Made by a program: the position numbers and the translations under genes
The notes under the pieces: model-generated
What the model was told of the DNA's origin: nothing
What the model saw: the letters and a program-made list of their open reading frames with translations, nothing else
Database searches by the model: none
Assembly (NCBI GenBank): GCA_039816045.1
Contig: JBCBYB010000001.1
Location: 237,956 to 301,955, forward strand
DNA length: 64,000 nucleotides
Source: Thermohalobaculum sp039816045
GTDB taxonomy: Bacteria; Pseudomonadota; Alphaproteobacteria; Rhodobacterales; Rhodobacteraceae
Direction of reading: 5' to 3'
Shown: positions 1 through 7,872 of the stretch, one piece after another
Numbering within the stretch: the first letter of the stretch is position 1
How the letters are laid out: each line of letters opens with the position of its first letter

Positions 1-1011
1 CACTGGGCGGCGGGCGGTGAGGCTCGCCCAAGCCGCCGCCGCCAGGATCAGAGCGGCCCAGCCGAGGGCGAAAGCACCGTCTGGGATCTCCAAAAGCCTT
101 TCGGCAAAGCTGTCGCGCGCGTCATAGAAGGCCCAGGCCCCTTCCGACCCGCTCGGGAAGTCGGACCGCGTCGGACCAAAGACATGTTCTCCCGGGCGGT
201 CACCCCAGAGCGAGCCGACCCAGAAGCCAATGTTGATCCAGATGAGGGCCATCAACCCGCTGATCCGGCCATGGCGTGCCCAGCGTTCTGGCCCGCGTCC
301 TATGGCCCAGCTAACCGCCGCAACGCCCGCCATCATGAGGATCAGCAGGCTCGGCTCGTAAACCGCGAGCCAATAAGAGGCATGGCCATAAGCGGTCGCC
401 GACAGCGTCCCTGCCAGTGCCGTGATGCCGAGGGCCGTCAGGATCCGCAGATCGAGGGTCAACCCAGCGACGAGCAGCACGGCCGCCGCATCCACCATGG
501 CGAGCCAGGCCTGGTCTGGAGATCCGTCGAGCCCGAACACACCCCCGATATGCGCCGCTCCGCCGATGACCACCACCCAAGCCGCCATCACCCGCCATGC
601 CGGTGGGCCGAACCATCGCAACGCCAATCCCGCAGCAAAGAGCACCAGCCCGATCCAGACCGCGGGCAGAGTGGTCTCCGTTGCCTCCACGGCCATCCCA
701 ACGCCCCCCGCGGTTGCAGAGGCGTTGCCGATCACCGCCGCCGCATTGGCCGGCAGCCGGAACCGCCCGTCGAGCGTGACCAGCGCGGCTGCGCCAACCG
801 CGGCGATAACCAGCCCCGTCCCGAGCAGCCCCTCGGGTGTCGGGAAGAACGCCAACAGCCCGGCCATGACGGCCAAGATCCCGCCGATCAGGAGCAGACT
901 GGTCCCGAATCCGAGCGCATCCGTACCGGCCCGCGCCTTCAATGCGGCCCCTTGCTCGGCAGACAGCAGTCCATCGGCCACCGCCGCATCGATATCCACA
1001 AGCCACTTCAT
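1..1011 (-). CDS. Polytopic inner-membrane protein, DUF2157-like, cut by window edge
   Basis: The reading frame is open from an ATG at 1009-1011 leftward to base 1 without a stop, so only the first 337 residues are visible. The first 30 or so residues are soluble and charged (MKWLVDIDAAVADGLLSAEQ), followed by a long series of hydrophobic helices rich in Ala, Gly, Leu and Val (for example LLLIGGILAVMAGLLAFF around residues 38-56). A short soluble N-terminus followed by many helices resembles DUF2157-type membrane proteins of unknown function; that assignment is from general pattern only. There is no convincing Shine-Dalgarno sequence, since AGG directly abuts the ATG, so a slightly different start is possible. 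It is divergent from dnaX. No function is proposed. Confidence 0.7.
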   Translation of the reverse strand, partial: MKWLVDIDAAVADGLLSAEQGAALKARAGTDALGFGTSLLLIGGILAVMAGLLAFFPTPEGLLGTGLVIAAVGAAALVTLDGRFRLPANAAAVIGNASATAGGVGMAVEATETTLPAVWIGLVLFAAGLALRWFGPPAWRVMAAWVVVIGGAAHIGGVFGLDGSPDQAWLAMVDAAAVLLVAGLTLDLRILTALGITALAGTLSATAYGHASYWLAVYEPSLLILMMAGVAAVSWAIGRGPERWARHGRISGLMALIWINIGFWVGSLWGDRPGEHVFGPTRSDFPSGSEGAWAFYDARDSFAERLLEIPDGAFALGWAALILAAAAWASLTARRPV

Positions 1012-1135
1012 CCTGCGACTATAAACCCGGACGGTTACACGCACGAGCATCTGTTGCATGCGTGGGGTTGCCTTGCCTTGCCGCCGCTCCCCCTCCGACA
1101 TAGGTTGAGGCGACGCGCCACCGGAGCCGCCCTGT

Positions 1136-2956
1136 ATGTCCGACCTCCCCATCGAGCCTGCTGCCCAGTCGAGCGCCTATCGTGTGCTCGCGCGGAAGTA
1201 CAGGCCTGCGCATTTCCGGGACCTGATCGGCCAAGAGGCGATGGTCCAGACCCTCACCAATGCCTTCGCCGCCGGCCGCATCGCCCATGCCTTCGTGCTC
1301 ACCGGCGTCCGCGGGGTCGGCAAGACCACAACGGCTCGGATCATCGCGACCGGTCTCAACTGTGAGCGCAGCGACGGGCCAACGGTCGATCCCTGTGGGG
1401 TTTGCGAGGCCTGCCGCTCGATCGCCGAGGGGCGCAACACGGACGTGCTCGAGATGGACGCGGCCTCGAACACCTCAGTCAACGATGTGCGTGAGATCAT
1501 CGAGAGTGTGCGCTACCGGGCCTCCGCCGCGCGCTACAAGGTCTACATCATCGACGAGGTCCATATGCTCTCGACCTCGGCCTTCAACGCGCTGCTGAAG
1601 ACGCTGGAGGAGCCGCCGGAGCATGTGAAGTTCGTCTTCGCCACCACCGAGATCCGCAAGGTGCCGGTGACGGTGCTCTCGCGCTGCCAGCGCTTTGATC
1701 TGCGCCGGATCGAGCCCGAGGCGATGCTCGCCCATCTGGGACGGGTGGCCGAGGCGGAGGGGGCGGCGGTCGACCCGCAAGCCCTCGGGCTGATCACCCG
1801 GGCGGCTGAGGGGTCGGTGCGCGATGCGCTCTCGCTTCTCGATCAGGCGCTGACGCTGGCGACGGGCGATGGTCCGGTGGACGCCGCGGCGGTGCGCGGG
1901 ATGTTGGGTCTCGCGGATCGCGGGCGTGTCATCGATCTGTTCGAGGCCGTTATGCGCGGCGATGCCGCTGGCGCCCTTGAGGAGTTGGCCCGCCAATACG
2001 CCGACGGGGCCGACCCGGCCGTGGTTCTGCGTGACCTGGCAGAACTGACCCACTGGATCTCCGTGCTCCGTGTCTCGCCTCAGTTGGCCGATGACCCGAC
2101 CGTTGGGCCGGATGAGCGGGCCCGTGGGCGCGATCTTGCAGGCCGGCTCGGTATGCCGGTGCTTACGCGCGCCTGGCAGATGCTGCTGAAGTCGCTGGAG
2201 GAGGTGCCACTCGCGCCGAATGCCATGATGGCCGCCGAAATGGCGCTGATCCGGCTCACCCATTTGGCGGATCTGCCTCCGCCGGGCGACTTGGTGCGCA
2301 AGCTGACCGAGAGCGCCTCTGCGTCGGCGCCCGCCCCAGCTCCGGCGCCTAGTGGCGGCGGCAGCGGGCCGACCGCTCAGCTTGCCATGGTATCGGGCGG
2401 GCAGGCCCTGCGTGCTGAGGCGCCATCGGCTGTGCCGCATCCGACACCGCCAGAGCTGGCGGCCTATGCCCGGTTCGAGGACATCCTCGCATTGCTCGCC
2501 GAGCACCGCGAAGTGCGCCTGCTCGATTGGGTGGAGCATTTCGTCGAGTTGGTCGCCTTCCGGCCCGGGCTCATCGAATTCAGCCCGGCACATGGGGCGC
2601 CGAAGGATCTTGCGGGACGGCTCTCCCAAACCCTTACGGCGATCACCGGGGCCAGGTGGTCCGTGGCCGTCTCGGATGCCCGCGGCGCCCCCACGCTGCG
2701 GGCCCAGCGCGAGGCCGAGGCTGCGCAGCGTACCAGCGAGGCATCGGCGCATCCCTTGGTCGCGGCAGCATTGGCCGCCTTCCCTGGGGCGGAGATTTCG
2801 GATGTCCGCCCTCTTGGCGGTACGGCGACACCGGAGCCAGAGGCAGACGTCGGCGGCTTCCTCGCTGCGGTGCCTGAGGCCGACGATGAAGACTACGGCG
2901 CCGATCCGTTCGCGGACGGTCTGATCGACGTGGACGATCCCTTCGAGGAGGACTGA
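1136..2956 (+). CDS. dnaX: DNA polymerase III subunit gamma/tau
   Basis: This is the clamp-loader ATPase of the replicative polymerase. The 606-residue protein has the AAA+ N-terminus: Walker A GVRGVGKTT at residues 57-65, the four-cysteine zinc module (Cys76, Cys87, Cys90, Cys93), Walker B with DEVH at 140-143, and the sensor SRC motif in TVLSRCQRFDL. A Pro/Ala-rich linker starts near residue 390 and leads into a tau-type C-terminal domain that binds the polymerase alpha subunit and DnaB in the family. The acidic C-terminus (DVDDPFEED) is common in alphaproteobacterial tau. It is followed one base after the stop by the ybaB-type gene, and recR lies just beyond, the conserved dnaX-ybaB-recR arrangement. 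No poly-A slippery sequence for producing gamma was noticed. Confidence 0.97.
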   Translation: MSDLPIEPAAQSSAYRVLARKYRPAHFRDLIGQEAMVQTLTNAFAAGRIAHAFVLTGVRGVGKTTTARIIATGLNCERSDGPTVDPCGVCEACRSIAEGRNTDVLEMDAASNTSVNDVREIIESVRYRASAARYKVYIIDEVHMLSTSAFNALLKTLEEPPEHVKFVFATTEIRKVPVTVLSRCQRFDLRRIEPEAMLAHLGRVAEAEGAAVDPQALGLITRAAEGSVRDALSLLDQALTLATGDGPVDAAAVRGMLGLADRGRVIDLFEAVMRGDAAGALEELARQYADGADPAVVLRDLAELTHWISVLRVSPQLADDPTVGPDERARGRDLAGRLGMPVLTRAWQMLLKSLEEVPLAPNAMMAAEMALIRLTHLADLPPPGDLVRKLTESASASAPAPAPAPSGGGSGPTAQLAMVSGGQALRAEAPSAVPHPTPPELAAYARFEDILALLAEHREVRLLDWVEHFVELVAFRPGLIEFSPAHGAPKDLAGRLSQTLTAITGARWSVAVSDARGAPTLRAQREAEAAQRTSEASAHPLVAAALAAFPGAEISDVRPLGGTATPEPEADVGGFLAAVPEADDEDYGADPFADGLIDVDDPFEED

Positions 2957-2957
2957 G

Positions 2958-3299
2958 ATGTTCAAGGGTTTGGGCGATATGGGCCGGCTGATGCAGCAGG
3001 CCCAGGAGATGCAGCAGAAGATGACGGAAGCGCAGGAGCGCATCCAGACGCTGGAGGCGGACGGCTCGGCAGGCGCGGGGATGGTCAAGGCTGTCGCGGG
3101 CGCGGACGGCACGCTGAAGTCGCTCTCGGTCGATCCATCGCTGCTGTCCGGCGAGGAGGAGCATGAGGTGCTCGAGGATCTCATCGTCGCTGCCGTCAAC
3201 GATGCCGTGTCTAAGGCGCGCGATCTCGGCAAGGCGGAGATGGCCAAGGTGACCGAGGGCCTGCCCTTGCCGCCTGGCATGAAGCTGCCCTTCGGCTGA
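2958..3299 (+). CDS. YbaB/EbfC family nucleoid-associated protein
   Basis: A 113-residue protein with the family layout: an N-terminal amphipathic helix rich in Met and Gln (MGRLMQQAQEMQQKMTEAQE), a central strand region (GAGMVKAVAGADGTLKSLSVDPSLL) and a C-terminal helix ending in a PPGMKLPFG tail. Members dimerise into a tweezer-like fold and bind DNA without strong sequence specificity. It begins one base after the dnaX stop, so the two genes are almost certainly co-transcribed, and recR follows after about 60 bases. This gene order is highly conserved in bacteria, which supports the call strongly. Confidence 0.95.
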   Translation: MFKGLGDMGRLMQQAQEMQQKMTEAQERIQTLEADGSAGAGMVKAVAGADGTLKSLSVDPSLLSGEEEHEVLEDLIVAAVNDAVSKARDLGKAEMAKVTEGLPLPPGMKLPFG

Positions 3300-3360
3300 A
3301 GTGGTTGCCTAATGCGGTCACTGCGCTCTATCTTGGGGTGAGGCGGTGAACAGGGGCCAC

Positions 3361-3960
3361 ATGTCGGGCGGATCGGAGATCGAGCAGCTCATCGAGCTGA
3401 TGGCCAAACTGCCTGGTCTCGGGCCTCGTTCGGCGCGCCGAGCGGCCCTGACCCTCGTGAAGAAGCGCGAGCGGATGCTGCTGCCGCTCTCCCAAGCCAT
3501 GGCCGTGGTCGCGCAGAGCGTGCGCCACTGCAACACCTGCGGCAATCTCGCCACGGCGGAAGAATGCGATATCTGCACCGACCCGCGGCGTGACCGATCG
3601 GTCCTGTGCGTGGTGGCGGATGTCTCGGATCTTTGGGCGCTGGAGCGGGCGGCCGTCTATCGTGGTCGCTATCATGTGCTCGGTGGGCTGCTCTCGGCGC
3701 TTGATGGTGTGACGCCCGAAAGCCTCGGCATGCCCAAACTGGCCGCCCGGATCCCGGCGGAGGGGATCGAGGAGGTGATCCTTGCGCTGCCGGCTTCGAT
3801 CGATGGGCAGACCACAGCCCATGTGGTGGCCGACCATCTCGAACCGACAGGCGTGCAACTCACCGCACTTGCGCGCGGTGTGCCGATCGGTGGGGAACTC
3901 GACTATCTCGACGATGGAACGCTGGGGGCCGCCTTATCGGCCCGGCAACACTTCGGGTGA
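3361..3960 (+). CDS. recR: Recombination mediator protein RecR
   Basis: RecR acts with RecO and RecF to load RecA at gaps. The protein (199 residues from this start) has the helix-hairpin-helix segment LAKLPGLG-type near residues 15-25 (MAKLPGLGPRSARRAAL), a C4 zinc finger with Cys57, Cys60, Cys69 and Cys72, and a TOPRIM domain beginning near CVVADVSDLWALE at about residue 83. Two starts are possible: GTG at 3346, preceded by GGGGTGAGG, and ATG at 3361, preceded by AGGGG five bases upstream. The ATG gives an N-terminus (MSGGSEIEQLI) matching usual RecR length and is preferred. The stop overlaps the next gene's GTG start, so the two are translationally coupled. Confidence 0.95.
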   Translation: MSGGSEIEQLIELMAKLPGLGPRSARRAALTLVKKRERMLLPLSQAMAVVAQSVRHCNTCGNLATAEECDICTDPRRDRSVLCVVADVSDLWALERAAVYRGRYHVLGGLLSALDGVTPESLGMPKLAARIPAEGIEEVILALPASIDGQTTAHVVADHLEPTGVQLTALARGVPIGGELDYLDDGTLGAALSARQHFG

Positions 3961-4352
3961 GGGGAGCGGCGCCGTCGCTCGACGATTTTGAGGCGCTCGC
4001 GGAAGAGGCCCTGTCGGCGCTGCCGGAGCCTTTCGCATCCCATGCCGCCCGGGTCGTGATCCGCATCGCGGATTTCGCCGATGCCGAGACGCTCACGGAG
4101 ATGGGCATCGACGATCCGTTCGAGCTCACAGGGCTCTATCGTGGCATCGCGCTGACCGAGAAGTCCCATGCCGATGCGGGGGCTTTGCCCGATGAGGTTT
4201 GGCTCTTCCGGCGGGCGATCCTCGACGAATGGGCTGCCAGGGGCGATGTCACGCTCTCGGCGCTCATAGCGCATGTCCTGATCCACGAGTTTGCGCATCA
4301 TTTCGGCTGGTCCGACGAGGATATCGCGGCGGTCGACGACTGGCGGCTTTGA
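3957..4352 (+). CDS. Zincin-like metallopeptidase (PF06262 type)
   Basis: A 131-residue cytosolic protein with a HExxH zinc motif, HEFAHH at residues 110-115, followed by GWSDEDI, where an acidic residue could be the third ligand. The overall shape (short, acidic N-terminal helices, an EKSHADAGALPDEVWLFRRAIL segment, then the HExxH helix near the C-terminus) is that of the small possible-zincin family PF06262, whose substrates are not known. The GTG start overlaps the recR stop by four bases, indicating coupling to the dnaX-ybaB-recR unit. No signal peptide is present. Confidence 0.85.
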   Translation: MRGAAPSLDDFEALAEEALSALPEPFASHAARVVIRIADFADAETLTEMGIDDPFELTGLYRGIALTEKSHADAGALPDEVWLFRRAILDEWAARGDVTLSALIAHVLIHEFAHHFGWSDEDIAAVDDWRL

Positions 4353-4402
4353 CCGTTCATTTCAACTGAATACTCTAACGGCACTCGATATGGGCGAATT
4401 AT

Positions 4403-4420
4403 TGTAAATCAAAACTTACG
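4403..4420 (+). promoter_or_regulatory. Possible second, imperfect PpsR/CrtJ half of an operator pair
   Basis: TGT, twelve bases, then ACG: one base from the TGT-N12-ACA consensus bound by PpsR/CrtJ, the light and redox repressor of photosynthesis genes. It starts 26 bases before the perfect site at 4429. PpsR sites commonly occur in pairs, so this weaker match is worth noting but could be chance in an AT-rich stretch. Confidence 0.4.
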
Positions 4421-4428
4421 CAAAACTG

Positions 4429-4446
4429 TGTCAATATCGGTTGACA
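4429..4446 (+). promoter_or_regulatory. PpsR/CrtJ-type operator upstream of the antenna operon
   Basis: The sequence TGTCAATATCGGTTGACA is a perfect TGT-N12-ACA match, the recognition sequence of the photosynthesis repressor PpsR (CrtJ). It lies in the only AT-rich stretch between the metallopeptidase and the antenna genes and its right half is the TTGACA that could serve as the -35 element, so bound repressor would occlude RNA polymerase. Confidence 0.75.
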
Positions 4447-4469
4447 GACAGAATGTCGCATGGAACGAT
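4441..4469 (+). promoter_or_regulatory. Candidate promoter of the light-harvesting operon
   Basis: A consensus -35 hexamer TTGACA (4441-4446) is followed after 17 bases by AACGAT (4464-4469), a weak -10 matching three of six positions. The -35 overlaps the PpsR-type palindrome. The leader to the beta-subunit start would be about 145 bases. Inference from sequence only. Confidence 0.5.
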
Positions 4470-4618
4470 CATCCCGCAGCAGCGCGTAGGTGCGGTCTTT
4501 CTTGCTCCGCCCCTAGAGTTCGCCCGCGGGGTGTCTGGTGATCCTCGGCACCTCTGATGCGGCGTGTGGGACTTCGGCCCCGCATCCACACACACCGTCA
4601 ATTGAGAGGAGTCTTCTG

Positions 4619-4786
4619 ATGGCAGCGTCGAAAGAGACCGGTTCGATGATGAATCACACCGGTTTGACAGACGACCAGTGCAAGGAAGTGCACGCGTTTT
4701 TCATGCGAGGAACGACGCTTTGGGCAGGGGTGGCGCTGGTCGCACACTTCCTGGTCTGGGCGTGGATGCCTTGGTTCCCCGTCTAA
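4619..4786 (+). CDS. pucB: Light-harvesting complex beta subunit
   Basis: A 55-residue antenna beta polypeptide. The N-terminal GLTDDQCKEVHAFF motif carries His25, and VALVAHFLVW carries His43, the bacteriochlorophyll ligand; the 18-residue spacing between the two histidines is that of all antenna beta chains. One transmembrane helix spans about residues 32-50. The start is fixed by GAGAGGAG a few bases upstream. Features are mixed: the residue corresponding to the B800-binding Arg of LH2 beta is Thr33, and the C-terminus WAWMPWFPV resembles LH1 beta (WRPWF) rather than LH2 (TPWL). The absence of pufLM reaction-centre genes downstream argues for a puc-type peripheral antenna, so the symbol is tentative, but the family assignment is secure. 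Confidence 0.88.
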   Translation: MAASKETGSMMNHTGLTDDQCKEVHAFFMRGTTLWAGVALVAHFLVWAWMPWFPV

Positions 4787-4818
4787 GCCACCGCTGTGAC
4801 ATCCGCGCCAGCAGTGGC
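4787..4818 (+). other. Intercistronic hairpin between antenna genes
   Basis: GCCACCGCTG and CAGCAGTGGC form a ten-position stem with one C-A mismatch around a 12-base loop, starting right after the beta-subunit stop. Hairpins in antenna operons are known to set relative mRNA stability of the subunits; that role here is inference. Confidence 0.4.
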
Positions 4819-4844
4819 GACGTCACTTCCCTGCAGAGGAGCAA

Positions 4845-4991
4845 ATGATGAACGACCTTTGGAAAATTTGGCGGCTGGTCAGCCCGCGCGAGGGCGCGTT
4901 GGCCCTGGCTGTCCTGATGCTCGCGAGCTTTGCCATCCACATGATGGTGATGCTGGCCAGCGACCGGTACTCCGCCGGATTGCTCGGATGA
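4845..4991 (+). CDS. pucA: Light-harvesting complex alpha subunit
   Basis: A 48-residue antenna alpha polypeptide, too small for routine gene calling. It opens with the typical NDLWKIWRLVSPREG segment, followed by one transmembrane helix (about residues 17-38) containing the bacteriochlorophyll ligand His32 in FAIHMMVML. AGAGGAG precedes two adjacent ATG codons (4845 and 4848); the second has the better spacing. The C-terminal tail after His32 is only 16 residues and contains a single aromatic residue, Tyr42 (His+10), unlike LH2 alpha with Tyr-Tyr/Tyr-Trp at His+13/+14 or LH1 alpha with Trp at His+11. Those residues hydrogen-bond the pigment and tune absorption, so a blue-shifted complex is possible. 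Puc naming rests on gene order and absence of pufLM. Confidence 0.85.
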   Translation: MMNDLWKIWRLVSPREGALALAVLMLASFAIHMMVMLASDRYSAGLLG

Positions 4992-4997
4992 CCGCTC

Positions 4998-5026
4998 CCG
5001 TGACGCTCATGGCGTGAGCGTCACGG
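4998..5026 (+). terminator. Terminator hairpin after antenna operon
   Basis: CCGTGACGCTCA pairs perfectly with TGAGCGTCACGG (12 bp) around the loop TGGCG. It begins seven bases after the alpha-subunit stop and ends ten bases before the convergent hutH stop, so it may serve both strands. No U tract follows on either side. Confidence 0.7.
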
Positions 5027-5036
5027 ACCTCCCCGG

Positions 5037-6572
5037 TCACGCCCCCAAGCGCGGCAGCTCGTCCGGGCCCGCCGCAGCGGTGAGGGCTGTGGACCGCACC
5101 AGCGCAGTTGCCGTGGCGATATCCGGCGCCATGTGACGATCCGCGCCGAGTGAGGGGACATCCATTCGCAGCCGTTCGATCACAGTTGCCAGCCGCGAAG
5201 AGGTCTTCAGCGGCGACCGCATTTCCACCCCTTGCGCTCCGGCTAGCAGTTCGATCCCGAGGATCGCGCCGAGATTGTCCACCATCTCCCCGAGCCGCCG
5301 CGCCCCGTGGCAAGCCATCGAGACATGGTCCTCCTGGTCTGCGCTTGTCGGGGTGCTGTCGACGGAACGCGGGTTCGCGAGCGCTTTGTTCTCGGACATC
5401 AGGGCGGCCGAGGTGACCTCCGCAATCATGAAGCCCGAGTTCAGTCCCGGATCGGGCGCGAGAAACGCGGGCAGACCGAAGGACAGCGTCGGATCGACCA
5501 GCAAGGCCACCCGCCTTTGCGCGATGGCCCCGAGCTCCGACAGCGCGATGGCAAGCTGGTCGGCGGCGAAGGCCACCGGCTCGGCATGGAAATTGCCGCC
5601 GGAGAGGATCGTGCCGTCCTCCAAGACCAGGGGATTGTCCGTGACGGCGTTCGCCTCGATCTCGAGCACGCCAGCGGCCTGGCGGATCAGATCCAGACAG
5701 GCCCCGACCACCTGTGGCTGGCAACGGATGCAATAGGGGTCCTGGACGCGGGTGTCCCCCTCGCGGTGGCTCTCGCGGATCTCCGAGCCGTCGAGCAATG
5801 CCCGCAGGCTCGCGGCGGCTTCTGTCTGACCGCGGTGGCCTCGCAATGCATGGATCTCGGGGCGGAACGGGGCAGGCGAGCCCATGGCGGCATCGGTCGA
5901 GAGCGCGCCGGTGACGAGTCCGCCGACGGCGAGGCGCCAGGCGTCGAACAGGGCAGCGAGCGCGAGGGCGGTAGACACCTGTGTGCCGTTGATCATGGCG
6001 AGCCCTTCCTTGGGCCCGAGCATCACCGGGTGCAGCCCCTCTGCGTGCAGCGCGTCGGCTGCCGGCACAAGGTGACCATGATGCAGCACCTCTCCTTCGC
6101 CGATCAGCGCGAGGGTGAGATGGGCGAGGGGCGCCAGATCGCCTGAAGCGCCGACCGACCCTTGCGCCGGGATCGCGGGGAGGATCCCATGGGTGAGCAG
6201 CGCCTCGAGGGCCTCAATCAGTGTCCAACGCACCCCAGACGCACCGCGCCCCAGCGATTGGAGCTTCAAGGCGATGATCAGGCGCACTGTTTCAGGCGAA
6301 AGCAGGGGACCGACGCCTGCCGCATGGCTGCGGATCAGGTTGCGTTGCAGCGCCGCGGTCTGGCTCTGCTCGATCCGCACGCTGGCGAGCTTTCCGAAGC
6401 CGGTGTTCACGCCATAGACCGGTGCTTCGCCCGCCGCTGCATCGGCAACGCGGGACGCCGCGGCCTCCACGGCCTCTTGCGCTGAACGCTCCAGCCGCAC
6501 CGGCCCGTCGCCCCGCCAGATCCGCTCCAATTGCGCAAGATCGGCAGTCCCTGGCGTCAGCTCTTCGGTCAT
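5037..6572 (-). CDS. hutH: Histidine ammonia-lyase
   Basis: HutH removes ammonia from L-histidine to give urocanate, the first step of histidine degradation. The 511-residue protein contains the GSVGASGDLAPLAH segment whose Ala142-Ser143-Gly144 cyclises into the MIO electrophile, and the catalytic tyrosine in VYGVNTGFGKLA (Tyr53). Length and the conserved NPLVLEDGTILSGGNFHAEP and SADQEDHVSMACHGARR blocks are typical. Its ATG overlaps the hutI stop by four bases, so hutI and hutH are coupled and transcribed leftward. The urocanase gene hutU is not within the window. Confidence 0.97.
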   Translation of the reverse strand: MTEELTPGTADLAQLERIWRGDGPVRLERSAQEAVEAAASRVADAAAGEAPVYGVNTGFGKLASVRIEQSQTAALQRNLIRSHAAGVGPLLSPETVRLIIALKLQSLGRGASGVRWTLIEALEALLTHGILPAIPAQGSVGASGDLAPLAHLTLALIGEGEVLHHGHLVPAADALHAEGLHPVMLGPKEGLAMINGTQVSTALALAALFDAWRLAVGGLVTGALSTDAAMGSPAPFRPEIHALRGHRGQTEAAASLRALLDGSEIRESHREGDTRVQDPYCIRCQPQVVGACLDLIRQAAGVLEIEANAVTDNPLVLEDGTILSGGNFHAEPVAFAADQLAIALSELGAIAQRRVALLVDPTLSFGLPAFLAPDPGLNSGFMIAEVTSAALMSENKALANPRSVDSTPTSADQEDHVSMACHGARRLGEMVDNLGAILGIELLAGAQGVEMRSPLKTSSRLATVIERLRMDVPSLGADRHMAPDIATATALVRSTALTAAAGPDELPRLGA

Positions 6573-7783
6573 CCACGGCCTCCGAAAAATCTTCTGTGAA
6601 GCGGCATCGCCCCGATGGCATAAGCGAGTTCTTCCGGCGCCGAGACGTCCCAGATCGCGATGTCGGCGGCTTTGCCCGCCTCCAATGTGCCCGTCTCGGC
6701 ACCGAGCCCGAGCGCGCGGGCCGCCTCACGCGTCGCCCCGGACAGCGTTTCCTCCGGCGTCAGGCGGAACAGCGTGCACGCCATGTTGAGCGCCAAGAGC
6801 AGCGAGGTCAAAGGCGACGATCCAGGATTTGCATCGGTTGCGACCGCCATTGCCACCCCTGCTTCGCGCAACGCCGCCACCGGAGGCAGCTGCGTCTCCC
6901 GCAACGTATAGAACGCACCGGGCAGCAGGACCGCGACCGTCCCCGACGTTGCCATCGCGGCGATCCCGTCAGGGCCGAGATACTCCAGATGATCGGCGGA
7001 AAGTGCCCCGTACTCCGCAGCAAGCGCGGCCCCTCCCAGATCCGAGAGCTGTTCGGCATGGAGTTTCACCGGCAAGCCGAGCGCCTTGGCGGCATCGAAC
7101 ACCCGGGTGACCTGCGCCGCGGTAAACCCGATCCCCTCGCAGAATGCGTCGACCGCATCGACCAGCCCCTGTTCCGCCGCTGCCGGCAAGACCTCCGCGC
7201 AGACAAAATTGATATAGTCGTCGGAGCGGCCCTCGAACTCTACGGGCAGGGCGTGTGCCGCAAGGCAGGTCGTGACCACCCGCACCGCGCGCGTCTCTCC
7301 CAACGCCCGTGCCACCCGAAGCATCCGCAACTCTGTGTCGAGGTCGAGCCCATAGCCCGATTTGATCTCGACGGTCCCGACGCCGTCTGCGATCAGACGG
7401 TCGAGCCGCGGGAGGGCCGCGGCAAACAACGTCGCCTCATCTGCCGCCCGCGTGGCAGCCACGGTGGAGCGGATGCCACCGCCGGCGCGCGCGAGGTCCT
7501 CGTAGGTCGCGCCTTCAAGCCGCATCGCGAACTCGCGTGCACGATTTCCCCCCCAGACCAGGTGCGTGTGGCAGTCGACCAGCGCAGGTGTGGCGAGCCG
7601 TCCGCCGAACTCCTCCGTGGGCCACAGTCTGAACGCCTCAGGCAGCGCCTCTGCCGCACCCGCCCAAACGATCCGGCCGCCTGCCACCGCGATGGCGCCA
7701 TCCGACACCACACCAGCGCCTGGCTGGGCCATGGTCGCAAGCCGCAAGCCGCGCAGCACCCGTCCGATCCCGGCTGTCTCCAA
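6569..7783 (-). CDS. hutI: Imidazolonepropionase
   Basis: HutI hydrolyses 4-imidazolone-5-propanoate to N-formimidoyl-L-glutamate. The 404-residue amidohydrolase has the metal-binding PALVDCHTHLVWGG motif, the GYGLDL segment, and later HAEQLSDLGG and DHLEYL metal and substrate motifs. The start appears to be TTG at 7783, because GGGAGGGA lies eight bases upstream; the first in-frame ATG (MAQPGAG) would remove 17 residues of the conserved N-terminal beta-sandwich. It lies divergent from hutF and is the first gene of the hutI-hutH unit. Confidence 0.96.
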   Translation of the reverse strand: METAGIGRVLRGLRLATMAQPGAGVVSDGAIAVAGGRIVWAGAAEALPEAFRLWPTEEFGGRLATPALVDCHTHLVWGGNRAREFAMRLEGATYEDLARAGGGIRSTVAATRAADEATLFAAALPRLDRLIADGVGTVEIKSGYGLDLDTELRMLRVARALGETRAVRVVTTCLAAHALPVEFEGRSDDYINFVCAEVLPAAAEQGLVDAVDAFCEGIGFTAAQVTRVFDAAKALGLPVKLHAEQLSDLGGAALAAEYGALSADHLEYLGPDGIAAMATSGTVAVLLPGAFYTLRETQLPPVAALREAGVAMAVATDANPGSSPLTSLLLALNMACTLFRLTPEETLSGATREAARALGLGAETGTLEAGKAADIAIWDVSAPEELAYAIGAMPLHRRFFGGRG

Positions 7784-7872
7784 GGCGTCCCTCCCGTGCT
7801 TGGTGATTCGGCTGGCCGTTTGGGCCGCTGGGCGCCTAGACTATCAGGCGTGCGGCAAACCGGGAGGGTGCG
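7784..7872. promoter_or_regulatory. Divergent hut promoter region with an inverted repeat
   Basis: This 89-base gap separates hutI (leftward) from hutF (rightward) and must hold both promoters. CGCCT (7833-7837) and AGGCG (7846-7850) form an inverted repeat with an 8-base spacer that could be an operator for a hut repressor such as HutC, but no regulator gene is nearby and the repeat is short. Confidence 0.35.

Noticed and set aside
1012..1135. Possible SRP RNA gene, sometimes found near dnaX
   Set aside because: The conserved GGAAGCAGCC-type core of SRP RNA is absent from this gap.
184..1365. 393-codon rightward open frame at the left edge
   Set aside because: The opposite strand encodes a coherent membrane protein; this frame is Arg/Pro/His-rich and runs into dnaX out of frame.
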